Below are positions 1 through 7,684 of a stretch of DNA of 64,000 bases, piece after piece (position 1 is the stretch's first letter; each line of letters begins with the position of its first letter). Source of the stretch: an uncultured Blautia sp. (lineage in GTDB: Bacteria > Bacillota > Clostridia > Lachnospirales > Lachnospiraceae); the NCBI GenBank assembly GCA_900541985.1, contig UQLX01000008.1, positions 1 through 64,000 of the forward strand, given 5' to 3'. The translations under genes and the position numbers were made by a program. The notes beneath the pieces were generated by a model, which did not search any database, was not told the origin of the DNA, and saw only the letters and a program-made list of their open reading frames with translations.

Positions 1-49
1 TTTTTCGATGTTCTTTTTTGTAAATCTCTGTCTCGCTGACAGCTTGTTT

Positions 50-78
50 ACTTTACCACACTTAGAAATGTTTGTCAA
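50..78 (-). promoter_or_regulatory. Strong promoter reading off the left edge
   Basis: On the minus strand TTGACA (73-78) and TAAAGT (50-55) are separated by exactly 17 bases. It is the second of two similar promoters in tandem (the other is at 155-183); both have TGTGG directly before the -10. Transcription would leave the window at base 1. Tandem strong promoters of this kind often drive rRNA or tRNA operons, but the gene itself is not visible, so the target is inference. Confidence 0.6.
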
Positions 79-154
79 CAAATTTTTCTGACTTTTTTCA
101 AAAATTTTTCAAATTGTTTGTTCAAAACAATCATTTCTTTGTAACAGCTAGATT

Positions 155-183
155 AATTTACCACAGCTTCCAGCATATGTCAA
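155..183 (-). promoter_or_regulatory. Strong promoter reading off the left edge (upstream copy)
   Basis: On the minus strand TTGACA (178-183) and TAAATT (155-160) are separated by 17 bases, and the spacer ends in TGTGG like the second promoter at 50-78. The 72 bases between the two promoters are A/T rich and hold no open reading frame. It points away from the ECF gene's terminator and serves something beyond the left edge. Confidence 0.6.
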
Positions 184-242
184 CTACTTTTTTATTTTTT
201 TCAAAATAATATTTCCTTGTATTTATGCCTTTTTTCTATATA

Positions 243-281
243 TAAAAACCGCTGCCCAACAAAAAACTGTCAAACAGCGGC
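243..281 (-). terminator. Rho-independent terminator of the ECF S-component gene
   Basis: CCGCTG (249-254) and CAGCGG (275-280) form a stem just past the stop codon of the leftward gene ending at 294. On the minus strand the stem is followed by a short T run (plus-strand A's at 244-248). Confidence 0.6.
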
Positions 282-293
282 TCTATTTTACTT

Positions 294-908
294 TTATGGA
301 TTCAATGATTCTTTTGCTCTCCCTACTGCAAGCAGATGACTTTTGATCAGTACCGGACGTACTGCATTATAAAGCACTGCTACCAGGATTATCGATACGA
401 CTGCGTTGAACAGAGTTGTCATAGCGCTGAGTTTCGCCAGCACCTCTGCCATTTTCTGAGGCTGACCAAGTATATACTGCTTATAAAAATAGCCAACCAC
501 CGGATCGGCGACCACATTAAACGCAAGGCCTGCTGCTGATGCAAGTATACTCCATTTTAAAACATATTTCTTATCTGTGCTTTCATTGATCTTTGCGATC
601 TTATGTGCGACAAGTCCTGTAATCAATCCGATACAGAGCTTCAGTACAAATGTTTTTGGTGCCACCGTAAGATATACCGGATCCATAAGATCTGCAATTG
701 TCATCCCGATAGCTCCTGCAAGACCGCCATACCAGCCTCCCAGAAGAAGCGCTCCTAAAACACAAAATGCATTTCCTATATGTATCGATGTCGCATCTCC
801 TCCCGGCACCGGGATCTTAATCTGTAAAAAAGTAAAGGATACATAGCAAAGCGCTGCCAGAAGTGCTGTCTCTGCAAGTTTTGTGATGGTACTGTTCTGG
901 TTATTCAT
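294..908 (-). CDS. ECF transporter S component (substrate not known)
   Basis: A small, very hydrophobic protein of 204 residues with about five to six membrane segments. It resembles substrate-binding S components of energy-coupling factor vitamin transporters: the run with SIHIGNAFCVLGALLLGG and the following GGLAGAIGMTIADL stretch are typical of the DUF1393/riboflavin-transporter-like group. S components bind the vitamin and work with a shared EcfA/A'/T module, which is not in this window. The start was placed at the ATG at 906-908 because GAGGAG lies 8 bases upstream; an ATG two codons earlier is too close to that site and the longer open frame has no ribosome site. It is monocistronic, divergent from the DUF2284 gene and followed by a hairpin terminator. 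No riboswitch could be recognised upstream, so the substrate is open. Confidence 0.8.
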   Translation of the reverse strand: MNNQNSTITKLAETALLAALCYVSFTFLQIKIPVPGGDATSIHIGNAFCVLGALLLGGWYGGLAGAIGMTIADLMDPVYLTVAPKTFVLKLCIGLITGLVAHKIAKINESTDKKYVLKWSILASAAGLAFNVVADPVVGYFYKQYILGQPQKMAEVLAKLSAMTTLFNAVVSIILVAVLYNAVRPVLIKSHLLAVGRAKESLNP

Positions 909-1038
909 AATCATATCTCCTCTTTTCAAATAAGTTAAACACATCATAAGCAATAACTGTGCTTTTTAAAATATACAATTTCTATATTTTATAAGGGGAC
1001 AATTTCAAAAGAAGATTTTTGTATCCTGAATTCTTTTG

Positions 1039-1067
1039 TGGAACACTTCTGACAGATAGGTTATAAT
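1039..1067 (+). promoter_or_regulatory. Promoter of the DUF2284 gene
   Basis: A perfect TATAAT (1062-1067) lies 34 bases before the ATG at 1102. TGGAAC at 1039-1044, 17 bases upstream, is a poor but acceptable -35. The strong ribosome site AAAGGAGG at 1084-1091 follows. Confidence 0.55.
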
Positions 1068-1101
1068 AGAGCATATAAAAAACAAAGGAGGAAGTGTATA
1101 T

Positions 1102-1581
1102 ATGGATTTTGTAAAAGAAGCACTGTCTTTTGGTTTTGCCAATGCGGCTATCGTAGAAGTAAAGGAGCTGTCCTTTGTGCTGGAATACCGTCAGTTCTGT
1201 GAAGAAAACCTTTGCGGCTGCTATGATAAGCTTCCGGCATGCCCTCCATCCTGCGGTACACCGGAAGAAATGCGCGATAAAGCTCAGGTATATGAAAAGG
1301 CGCTTATTCTCCAGACGGTCCTCGAGCATCCGGAAAACAACCCGTCTGTTTTTAAAAAAGCGAAATATGATCAGAATGTACTGACAGAAAAACTGGCAGA
1401 GCATCTTTTTCCTTATGAGAAAAAAGATTTCCTCATTATGAGCGCCGGTCCCTACAAAACATACTCCTGTATGTCTGCCTATGGTCTGGATGCCCAGAAA
1501 ATGGCTGAGTCAGCCGGAATGGTCTGTTGGGCAGGCGATTCGGATGTGCGTTTCTTTTCTCTTATTCTATACCACGAATGA
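1102..1581 (+). CDS. DUF2284 predicted metal-binding protein
   Basis: 159 residues with the hallmark cysteine cluster of DUF2284 (residues about 34-52): C-x4-C-x-C, then PACPPSC, then a later Cys near residue 117. These cysteines are thought to bind a metal or Fe-S cluster; no reaction is established for the family. There is no signal peptide, so it is probably cytosolic. The ribosome site AAAGGAGG sits about 10 bases before the ATG and a TATAAT lies upstream, so it is expressed alone. It converges on the SdpI gene. The longer reverse frame over the same bases is an antisense shadow. Confidence 0.8.
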   Translation: MDFVKEALSFGFANAAIVEVKELSFVLEYRQFCEENLCGCYDKLPACPPSCGTPEEMRDKAQVYEKALILQTVLEHPENNPSVFKKAKYDQNVLTEKLAEHLFPYEKKDFLIMSAGPYKTYSCMSAYGLDAQKMAESAGMVCWAGDSDVRFFSLILYHE

Positions 1582-1655
1582 AACACTGACGGACAGAACC
1601 CCCGGAAAGGATTCCCTTCATGTAAGCGATTTCCTCCCAGGGGTTATATTTCTTA

Positions 1656-2288
1656 TCAGATTCCTTTTTTATAAAGATAATAGGAATATCCTGCAGGGAT
1701 CACACCTACTGCTACCAGAAAAGCTATCAGAATCCATTCCGACTGCAAAAATCCATTGATGATAAATGCCACGCCTCCAATGATGAACATCCAGCTGCCC
1801 ATTCTGTGCGTACGATTCCAGTTTTCCTCACTGTTTAGTGTCCATGGAAGCTTGATTCCGGCAGAATAATTCTGCTTGAGCTTAGGCATATAGTTTCCCA
1901 TAATGATGAACATGATCCCCAGCATAACATTGATCAGCATCCCTATATCCACAGAAATGCCCAGAGCCACTGCATAGCAGCTCAAGCAGGCTACTATAGA
2001 AATAACAGGAATGATCCACAAAATCATTTGCATCATTTTTCGGTTAATGTTTTTTCTTTTTGGGTCTGCATTTGCAAAAAATGCACAGAAAAATTCAATT
2101 GCCAGCATAAGAAACGGCATCCCCAATACAGCCATCGGCTTACTGCTCCATCCGTTTACCTGATTATCCGTCCCAAAATGTGTGGGAATTCTGTCTGGAA
2201 GCCGGTTCCATAAAACCAGTCCTACCACAGCAGGCAAAAGTATTAAAAGACTTGCTGCAATGAGAGTCTTTTTATATTGTTTGAACAT
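1656..2288 (-). CDS. sdpI: SdpI-family membrane protein
   Basis: 210 residues, six predicted membrane segments. The N-terminal part has the DUF1648 signature around residues 25-50 (NRLPDRIPTHFGTDNQVNGW with a Pro/His/Gly core), followed by the SdpI domain (PKLKQNYSAGIKLPWTLNSEENWNRTHR, residues about 133-160). In Bacillus subtilis SdpI protects against the SdpC killing peptide and sequesters the repressor SdpR at the membrane. Here an ArsR-type repressor gene lies 44 bases upstream on the same strand, reproducing the sdpRI arrangement; no sdpABC toxin genes are present in the window. AAGGAGGGTGAGACA precedes the ATG. Many clostridia carry such pairs without the toxin, so the true inducing signal is unknown. 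Confidence 0.85.
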   Translation of the reverse strand: MFKQYKKTLIAASLLILLPAVVGLVLWNRLPDRIPTHFGTDNQVNGWSSKPMAVLGMPFLMLAIEFFCAFFANADPKRKNINRKMMQMILWIIPVISIVACLSCYAVALGISVDIGMLINVMLGIMFIIMGNYMPKLKQNYSAGIKLPWTLNSEENWNRTHRMGSWMFIIGGVAFIINGFLQSEWILIAFLVAVGVIPAGYSYYLYKKGI

Positions 2289-2332
2289 TGTCTCACCCTC
2301 CTTGTATATTGAAGCTTTAAATATACATGTTG

Positions 2333-2608
2333 CTATTTTTCATTTTTATTTCCTGTAAGTTCTGTCATCCACAGCAGAATTTCTTCCACCACTGAAGTAT
2401 TCAGCTCATAGTAGACATAATTTTTCACCTTTGTCTCCCATACAAGATCTGCATTTTTAAGAATCTTCAAATGGTAAGATATGGTCGCTCCTGTCATATC
2501 GAAATGACTTCCTATTTCTCCTGCAGACATTTTCCCATCCTTCAGAAGCTGCAGAATTTCTCTTCTTGCCGGATCTGATAATGCCTTAAATGTATCTGCA
2601 AAAGACAT
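2333..2608 (-). CDS. sdpR: ArsR/SdpR-family autorepressor
   Basis: A 91-residue winged helix-turn-helix protein of the ArsR/SmtB fold: DTFKALSDPARREILQLL at the start, then the recognition helix region MTGATISYHLKILKNADL (about residues 38-55) and a wing. No metal-binding Cys motif is seen, as expected for the SdpR branch, which senses SdpI-mediated membrane sequestration rather than metals. It heads a two-gene operon with sdpI. AAAGGAGTGATCTC precedes the ATG. A 30-bp perfect palindrome overlaps its own -10 box (2629-2658), so autorepression is very likely. Confidence 0.85.
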   Translation of the reverse strand: MSFADTFKALSDPARREILQLLKDGKMSAGEIGSHFDMTGATISYHLKILKNADLVWETKVKNYVYYELNTSVVEEILLWMTELTGNKNEK

Positions 2609-2628
2609 GAGATCACTCCTTTCGTCAA

Positions 2629-2684
2629 AATCTAATTAGAAATATTTCTAATTAGATTCTACTCTTTACAGCACAAAAAATCAA
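2629..2684 (-). promoter_or_regulatory. sdpR promoter with 30-bp perfect palindromic operator
   Basis: The minus-strand promoter is TTGATT (2679-2684), a 17-base spacer and TAGAAT (2656-2661). Bases 2629-2658 read identically on both strands: two TCTAATTAGA arms flank an AATATT-type centre. The palindrome overlaps the downstream edge of the -10 box and the likely start site, the classic position for an ArsR autorepressor. The -35 box overlaps the foot of the upstream gene's terminator hairpin. Each arm is itself palindromic, which would allow two dimers to bind. Confidence 0.75.
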
Positions 2685-2719
2685 CATCTATTTAGACTTT
2701 TTTCTAAATAGATGTTGAT
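2680..2719 (-). terminator. Terminator behind the AraC remnant
   Basis: A perfect 17-bp stem (2680-2696 with 2703-2719) encloses a 6-base loop, and the minus strand continues into six T's. It lies 5 bases past the AraC stop codon. The stem contains TCTAAATAGA, close to the TCTAATTAGA operator arm next door, so it may also be a secondary SdpR site (inference). Confidence 0.75.
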
Positions 2720-2723
2720 CTCT

Positions 2724-3473
2724 TCATTTATCCCGGTATTCTCCCGGAGTCATTCCATGCCTCGCCTTAAACTGTCGATTAAAATTAGAAAGATTTCTGA
2801 AGCCGGAATCCTCGGCAATGGTCACGATCTTATGATCTGTACGACGCAGATTTTCTGCCGCTGCCGCCAGTCTTCGGTCATTAACATAAGAAGTAAAGCT
2901 GCTGCCTGTCATATTTTTAAACCACCTCATAAAATGACTGCTGCTCCATCCACAAAATTCAGCCATCTGTCCTACGGACAGATTTTCACTGGATCTTACC
3001 TCTATTTGCTGTAGAAGCATTTTCAGTTTTTCCATATCCGGAGAAGTACTGTGATGAATATGAGGATATTTTCTGACAAGAAGAAAAAGGAACTGCAGGA
3101 CAACCGCCTTAACTCCCAGTTCAAAACCTATTGTTTTTTCTCCGCATAATTCTTCCATCTGTTCCAGGCAGGCTTTCAGTTTTTCGTAATCTTTTTCCTC
3201 ACAGCTGATACGGACCGGTGAAAGAAGCTGACCGGAAGCAAGAGGAGCCAGATATTCTCCGGCACATACATCGGCAGCTCCCCCTCCCAGAAAATCCACC
3301 TCAAAAATAATATTTTCGTATTCCATGGAAGCGCCCTTTACCCTGTGGATCGCATGAAGATTTCCCGGAGGGATCACAAAAATATCTCCTTCCCTGCCTT
3401 CGTATTCTGCCATCCCCATCTGGATCCGTCCTTTTCCTTTTTTTACATATGAATATTCATTTTTCTCATTCCA
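2724..3473 (-). pseudogene. AraC-family regulator, N-terminus lost at a recombination scar
   Basis: The reading frame shows a cupin sensor domain tail (VKKGKGRIQ, then GDIFVIPPGNLHAI) and an intact C-terminal AraC DNA-binding domain (SENLSVGQMAEFCGWSSSHF and IAEDSGFRNLSNFNRQFKARHG, the last 100 residues). Going upstream in frame the homology continues past the first usable ATG to a Trp at 3471-3473, and a stop codon follows at 3474-3476. The expected first 20-30 residues (the HWH part of the cupin) are therefore absent. The sequence beyond is the sense strand of a glycogen phosphorylase piece. Translation could only begin at internal codons (ATG at 3417-3419) with no convincing ribosome site, so the gene is probably dead. 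It is followed by a strong terminator. Confidence 0.75.
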
Positions 3474-4376
3474 CTAACGGAGTAGCCGCTCTTCATACGG
3501 AGATCCTCAAGGAAAGTGAACTGAAAAACTTTTATAACCTTTATCCGGAAAAATTCAATAATAAAACAAATGGTATTACCTTCCGCCGTTGGCTGATGAA
3601 ATGTAACCCGTCACTTACAAAAGAAATTGAAAAACTGATCGGTCCCGGCTTCTACAAAGATGCCGCAGAGCTGGAAAAGCTCCTTGCATTTGCAGAGGAT
3701 GAGGATGTTCTGAAACATCTTGGAGAAATCAAGCATCAGAACAAAGAGGCTCCATGAGTATAAGCGTCAGCAGCTGAACCTGCTTTTCCTGATCCATCAG
3801 TACCTGGAGATCAAAGCCGGACATAAGCCATCCACTGCTCTGGTAAGCATTTTCGGTGCCAAGGCTGCTCCTGCCTATGTGATCGCCAAGGATATCATCC
3901 ACAGCCTTTTAACCTTATCCAAAGTTATTGCCAATGACCCTGATGTCGCTCCATGGATGCAGCTTGTTTTTGTGGAAAACTACAATGTTACTGCTGCTGA
4001 AAAAATGATTCCTGCCTGTGATCTTTCTGAACAGATCAGCCTTGCTTCCAAAGAAGCTTCCGGAACCGGAAATATGAAGTTTATGCTTAACGGTGCTCTC
4101 ACACTTGGAACAATGGACGGAGCCAATGTAGAGATTTCTCAGGCTGTAGGAGCAGAAAACATCTACATCTTCGGTCAGAGCAGCAATCAGGTCATCCATC
4201 GCTATGAAAGCGGAGATTACTGTGCAAAAGACTGGTACGAAAGCGATCCGAACCTGAAACGCGCTATCGACTTCCTTACCGGAGAAGAAATGATGAAATA
4301 CGGTCAGAAGGATCATCTGGAAAGACTGAGAAACGAACTGATCTGGAAAGACTGGTTCCAGACTCTCCCGGATTGG
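3464..4376 (+). pseudogene. glgP: Glycogen phosphorylase internal fragment with frameshift
   Basis: Sense-strand translation gives unmistakable glycogen/maltodextrin phosphorylase: SH-STNGVAALHTEILK and FNNKTNGITFRRWL in one frame, then, after a shift near 3747-3752, RLHEYKRQQLN, the PLP-site region KEASGTGNMKFMLNGA and TLGTMDGANVEI. It starts in the middle of the enzyme and stops at KDWFQTLPD, so both ends are missing. About 25-30 codons that normally precede RLHEYKR are also gone, together with the frame. No start codon or ribosome site exists for it. The left edge is fused to an AraC gene and the right edge to the C-terminus of a binding protein. It is a dead remnant or an assembly chimera. 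Confidence 0.85.
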
Positions 4377-6024
4377 AGGCGCGGATCTGCTCAGTCAGTT
4401 CTTTGCCGCCCAGCTGATACCACTGTTCTACAAAAGTATCAAAATAGCTGACAGGCACCTCCCCCATGATGATTTTTATAAAAGAATCTTTTTCAAATTG
4501 CTTCAGGGACTGCGGGACTACGCCATCTGTATCATCCAGATAGGGATGTACCGCCGGTGTATAGTTTCCGTCTACCAGAAGCCCCACTGCTGAAATTCTG
4601 GATTTATAAGCGGCCCAGTCTTCTGCCATATATTCCCTGGAATCCAGATAATTTCTGCAGGCCTGATAATAGGAACTTTCTATAGCAGTCAGCTCTTCCT
4701 CCGGGCAGGTGCCGTCAAGCGCCGCCCGGATTTTTTCTGTAACCTGATAGGTTGCTTCATTATAGTCCACATTGATCACAAGTGGTCTCGCTGTTGGATC
4801 TACATTCAGGGCAAAATACTCGTTTACCTCGTCTGCATCTTCTGCTTCATATCTTGTATGATCAAAAAGTACACTGATGATCTTCATAACGATCTCCGGA
4901 TGCTCAAATCCCTTACGGACTACCACGTATTTATTATTTCTTAAAGAAGCATATGCCTCCTGTCCGGATGGTTCCTGAAGGTAATAAGGCTCCCAGTCTG
5001 CGGTTTTATCTTTTTCCATGGCGTCCATCAGAGGATTATTTGGAGTCCACCAGAGCCCGAAAAAGGCTCCACACTTCCCTTCCACCACCAGATCCCGGAT
5101 ATTGTTTGGTGCACGGAGAGCAAAATTCCGGTCAAGAATGCCTCTTTCGTACAGATCATGCAAAAAAGAAAGAGCATTTCTGGTTTCTTCTGTCAGGGAA
5201 CCATAGACAATCTTCCCTTCCTTCTTGATCCACCTTTGAGGGCTTGCATGAAAGCTGTCAAAGATCACATCCATGGAATAGCTGGAGCTTGTCGTCCCTA
5301 CAAGTCCTGTGTCACAGGCCAGCCCTACCGGATCCTCTCCTTCTTCTGTTCCCAGTCGGTTCTCTGTAAAGGCTTCTATCACCTCAAAGGCTTCCTCCAG
5401 TGTCTCTGGTTCTTTCAGCCCCAGCTGATCGATCCAGTCCTTCCGAAGCCACAGAAGATTTGGGCCATGATCGATCACAGTTTCCGGCACTGCCATCAGT
5501 TTTCCGTCAAATTCGCCTGCCTCCAGAAGTTCTCCCCCATAACTGTCATACATTTCTTTGATCCTGGGAGACGTGCATTTTTCATATGCCTCTGTCAGAT
5601 CTTCGATCAGGTCGTTATCTACCAGCTCCTTTAAGGTTTCTCTGTCCGATACTACCAGTACATCGGGAAGTGTCTGGTCTTTTGCAATGATATTGACAAA
5701 CTCACTGTACCTGTCTTCACTTTCCATATAAATATTATCGTTCTGGATATTCAGATGCTTCCGAAGATATCTTGTGTAGGCATTATCCTCATAAGTATCG
5801 CCTTCCGGAAGATTGGAGTTATTTGCACCGCTCATCTGTCCCAGCGTATAGGTAACAAGCTCCGGATATGCCCCATAAGGTGTTGTTTCTGCCTTTTCCC
5901 ATGCTTTTCGGGTCTCTTCAGAGACCTGCTGTCCGGAATCCTGCGGCTGTCTTTTTTGTGAACAGCCCGAAAGAAAACAAACTGCTGTCAAAACTGCCGC
6001 AGTCCTGTAAAATTTTTTTCTCAT
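4276..6024 (-). CDS. Extracellular solute-binding lipoprotein with chimeric C-terminus
   Basis: 582 residues. Residues 1-20 form a lipoprotein signal with lipobox LSGC. The body resembles the large family-1 carbohydrate-binding proteins (LipO/YtcQ-like, normally about 550 residues), e.g. DLTEAYEKCTSPRIKEMY and FGLWWTPNNPLMDAMEKD. The start at 6022-6024 follows AGGAGATAAA and comes 1 base after the histidine kinase stop codon, so the gene is translationally linked to the sensor. About the last 30 residues (from NPGESG on) are encoded by the antisense of the glycogen phosphorylase fragment, so the native tail was cut at roughly 4371-4382. Since only the tail changed, the protein may still fold. 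As the third gene after a YesN/YesM pair it may present ligand to that sensor (inference). Confidence 0.85.
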   Translation of the reverse strand: MRKKFYRTAAVLTAVCFLSGCSQKRQPQDSGQQVSEETRKAWEKAETTPYGAYPELVTYTLGQMSGANNSNLPEGDTYEDNAYTRYLRKHLNIQNDNIYMESEDRYSEFVNIIAKDQTLPDVLVVSDRETLKELVDNDLIEDLTEAYEKCTSPRIKEMYDSYGGELLEAGEFDGKLMAVPETVIDHGPNLLWLRKDWIDQLGLKEPETLEEAFEVIEAFTENRLGTEEGEDPVGLACDTGLVGTTSSSYSMDVIFDSFHASPQRWIKKEGKIVYGSLTEETRNALSFLHDLYERGILDRNFALRAPNNIRDLVVEGKCGAFFGLWWTPNNPLMDAMEKDKTADWEPYYLQEPSGQEAYASLRNNKYVVVRKGFEHPEIVMKIISVLFDHTRYEAEDADEVNEYFALNVDPTARPLVINVDYNEATYQVTEKIRAALDGTCPEEELTAIESSYYQACRNYLDSREYMAEDWAAYKSRISAVGLLVDGNYTPAVHPYLDDTDGVVPQSLKQFEKDSFIKIIMGEVPVSYFDTFVEQWYQLGGKELTEQIRASNPGESGTSLSRSVRFSVFPDDPSDRISSFLLR

Positions 6025-6025
6025 T

Positions 6026-7684
6026 TTATCTCCTGTGCTCCCTTTCTGCCGCTGTTTTCTTTGGAAGCCGGATCTCCACTCTCGTTCCCTCACCCCGATG
6101 GCTGATGATACGGACTCCATACTCTTCCCCATACAGGAGGCGGATCCGGTCATTGACATTTTTCAGGCCATACCCCTTTGCCTGATAGGTCACAAGGGTC
6201 TGTGCTTTTTCCGGATCCATTCCCGGACCATTGTCCGTTACTGCCATCAGAAATTCCTCTCCCTCATCCACGATCGAAAGCTTCATGATCTTTTCGCCTT
6301 CTTCCTTTACATCCAGCCCATGCTCCAGGGCATTCTCCACCACCGGCTGAAGAAGGAGCTTCGGTACCATTTCATTTTTTATAGAAGGATCCGTCTCCCA
6401 TTGTACAGTAAAGTCATGGTCGTGCATTACCAGCTGGATTTCCAGATATGCCTCTACATTTCGGATACAGTTTTCCACTGTGACCATATCTTCTCCCTTG
6501 CTTAATGCAGTCCGATAAAAGGTGGACAATGCCAGCGTAACCTTGCTGATCTCCTTCTGGTTGCTGCGGATTGCCATCCAGTTAATAGCCGAAAGGGTAT
6601 TATAAAGAAAATGCGGATTGATCTGTGCCTGAAGCGCCTTCAGCTCAAATTCTTTAAGGGCAATCTTATTTACATAAACCTCGTCAATCAGGCGGTTGAT
6701 CTCGTCCATCATACGCCGGAAACTGTGCACAAGTATTCCTACTTCATCCTCACTGTCACTGGATACCGTGACTTCACGGCTTCCATGATTTACCTGGTCC
6801 ATATTTCTGGTAAGCTCTTCAATTTTCCTGGTAAATATCCTGGAAAAAAATGTTCCCAGAGCAAAAACGATCACTGCACACAGAAGGATCAGAGGGATCT
6901 CCTCCAGAAAAAGCTGCTTGACTTCCCCGGAAATCGCCTCCTTGGAACGAAACAGATAATAATCCCATCCGTTCTCGCCGCTGGAACTTTTTGCATAAAA
7001 ATAATCATCTCCCGGGAACCTGTCTCCATATAAGATACGTCCGCTCTCGTCTGCAGCCACAGCACGCGTTCCGTCTTCTGCAATTCCGGAAAAAGGCTGA
7101 AAAATCTTATCATAATCCAGTGTCAGACAAAGCACCGCCGCCAGCTCTCTGTTGTTGTAAATATCACGGATGGCTGCCACCTCTTTTTTGTCCCGGTTTA
7201 CCATCCATTGAATTCTTACCTCATCCTTAAGCTCTTCATTCCACCATTTTTCCTGTATTTTTTCAAGAGGAACCAGAGTATATTCATGCTCCACCTTAAT
7301 GCTGTCTGCAAAAAGCTGAATCTGCCGGATTGCATCATGATAAGATTTCGGTACCGTCAGAAGCGGATCCGCCACCTTCATATATTTTTCATAAGCAGAG
7401 TAATTATCCATGTTTTTCTCCCGGATGATCTCTTCAATATCAGGAGAATATGTAAGATAATTCATAAGGCTGGTATAAACAGCAATCTGGCTGTCGATAT
7501 TTTCCCGGGTCTGTTCCAGAAGAGAAGACATATCCTCCATTTCCCTCTGTTTTACAAAACTGCTCATACGTATGTGACTGTAGATGGCGATCAGGATCAC
7601 CGGAACCAGACTGGCAATTACCAGAAGTGCCCGGAGCTTGTTGCGGTATTTCATATTTTTAATCTTCTGATACAGATTCCTCAT
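6026..7684 (-). CDS. YesM-type sensor histidine kinase
   Basis: 552 residues: a membrane segment near residues 16-36, an extracellular sensor region of about 220 residues, a second membrane segment (IPLILLCAVIVFALGTFF), HAMP, then the His_kinase domain with QINPHFLYNTL (phospho-acceptor His near residue 360) and a HATPase with NALEHGLD, DNGPGMD and GYGLKNVNDR. This is the LytS/YesM class that senses sugars or glycans and phosphorylates an AraC-type partner. The start at 7682-7684 has AGGAG just upstream and overlaps the response regulator by 26 bases; the longer frame beginning at 7735 overlaps too far. It pairs with the regulator gene immediately upstream. Confidence 0.92.
   Translation of the reverse strand: MRNLYQKIKNMKYRNKLRALLVIASLVPVILIAIYSHIRMSSFVKQREMEDMSSLLEQTRENIDSQIAVYTSLMNYLTYSPDIEEIIREKNMDNYSAYEKYMKVADPLLTVPKSYHDAIRQIQLFADSIKVEHEYTLVPLEKIQEKWWNEELKDEVRIQWMVNRDKKEVAAIRDIYNNRELAAVLCLTLDYDKIFQPFSGIAEDGTRAVAADESGRILYGDRFPGDDYFYAKSSSGENGWDYYLFRSKEAISGEVKQLFLEEIPLILLCAVIVFALGTFFSRIFTRKIEELTRNMDQVNHGSREVTVSSDSEDEVGILVHSFRRMMDEINRLIDEVYVNKIALKEFELKALQAQINPHFLYNTLSAINWMAIRSNQKEISKVTLALSTFYRTALSKGEDMVTVENCIRNVEAYLEIQLVMHDHDFTVQWETDPSIKNEMVPKLLLQPVVENALEHGLDVKEEGEKIMKLSIVDEGEEFLMAVTDNGPGMDPEKAQTLVTYQAKGYGLKNVNDRIRLLYGEEYGVRIISHRGEGTRVEIRLPKKTAAEREHRR

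Noticed and set aside
1582..1655. Terminator between the DUF2284 and sdpI genes
   Set aside because: AACCCC/GGGGTT arms exist but are far apart and not followed by a clean T run, so I do not call it.
3440..4400. Insertion sequence as the cause of the glgP scar
   Set aside because: No transposase reading frame, terminal inverted repeats or target duplication could be seen at either joint.
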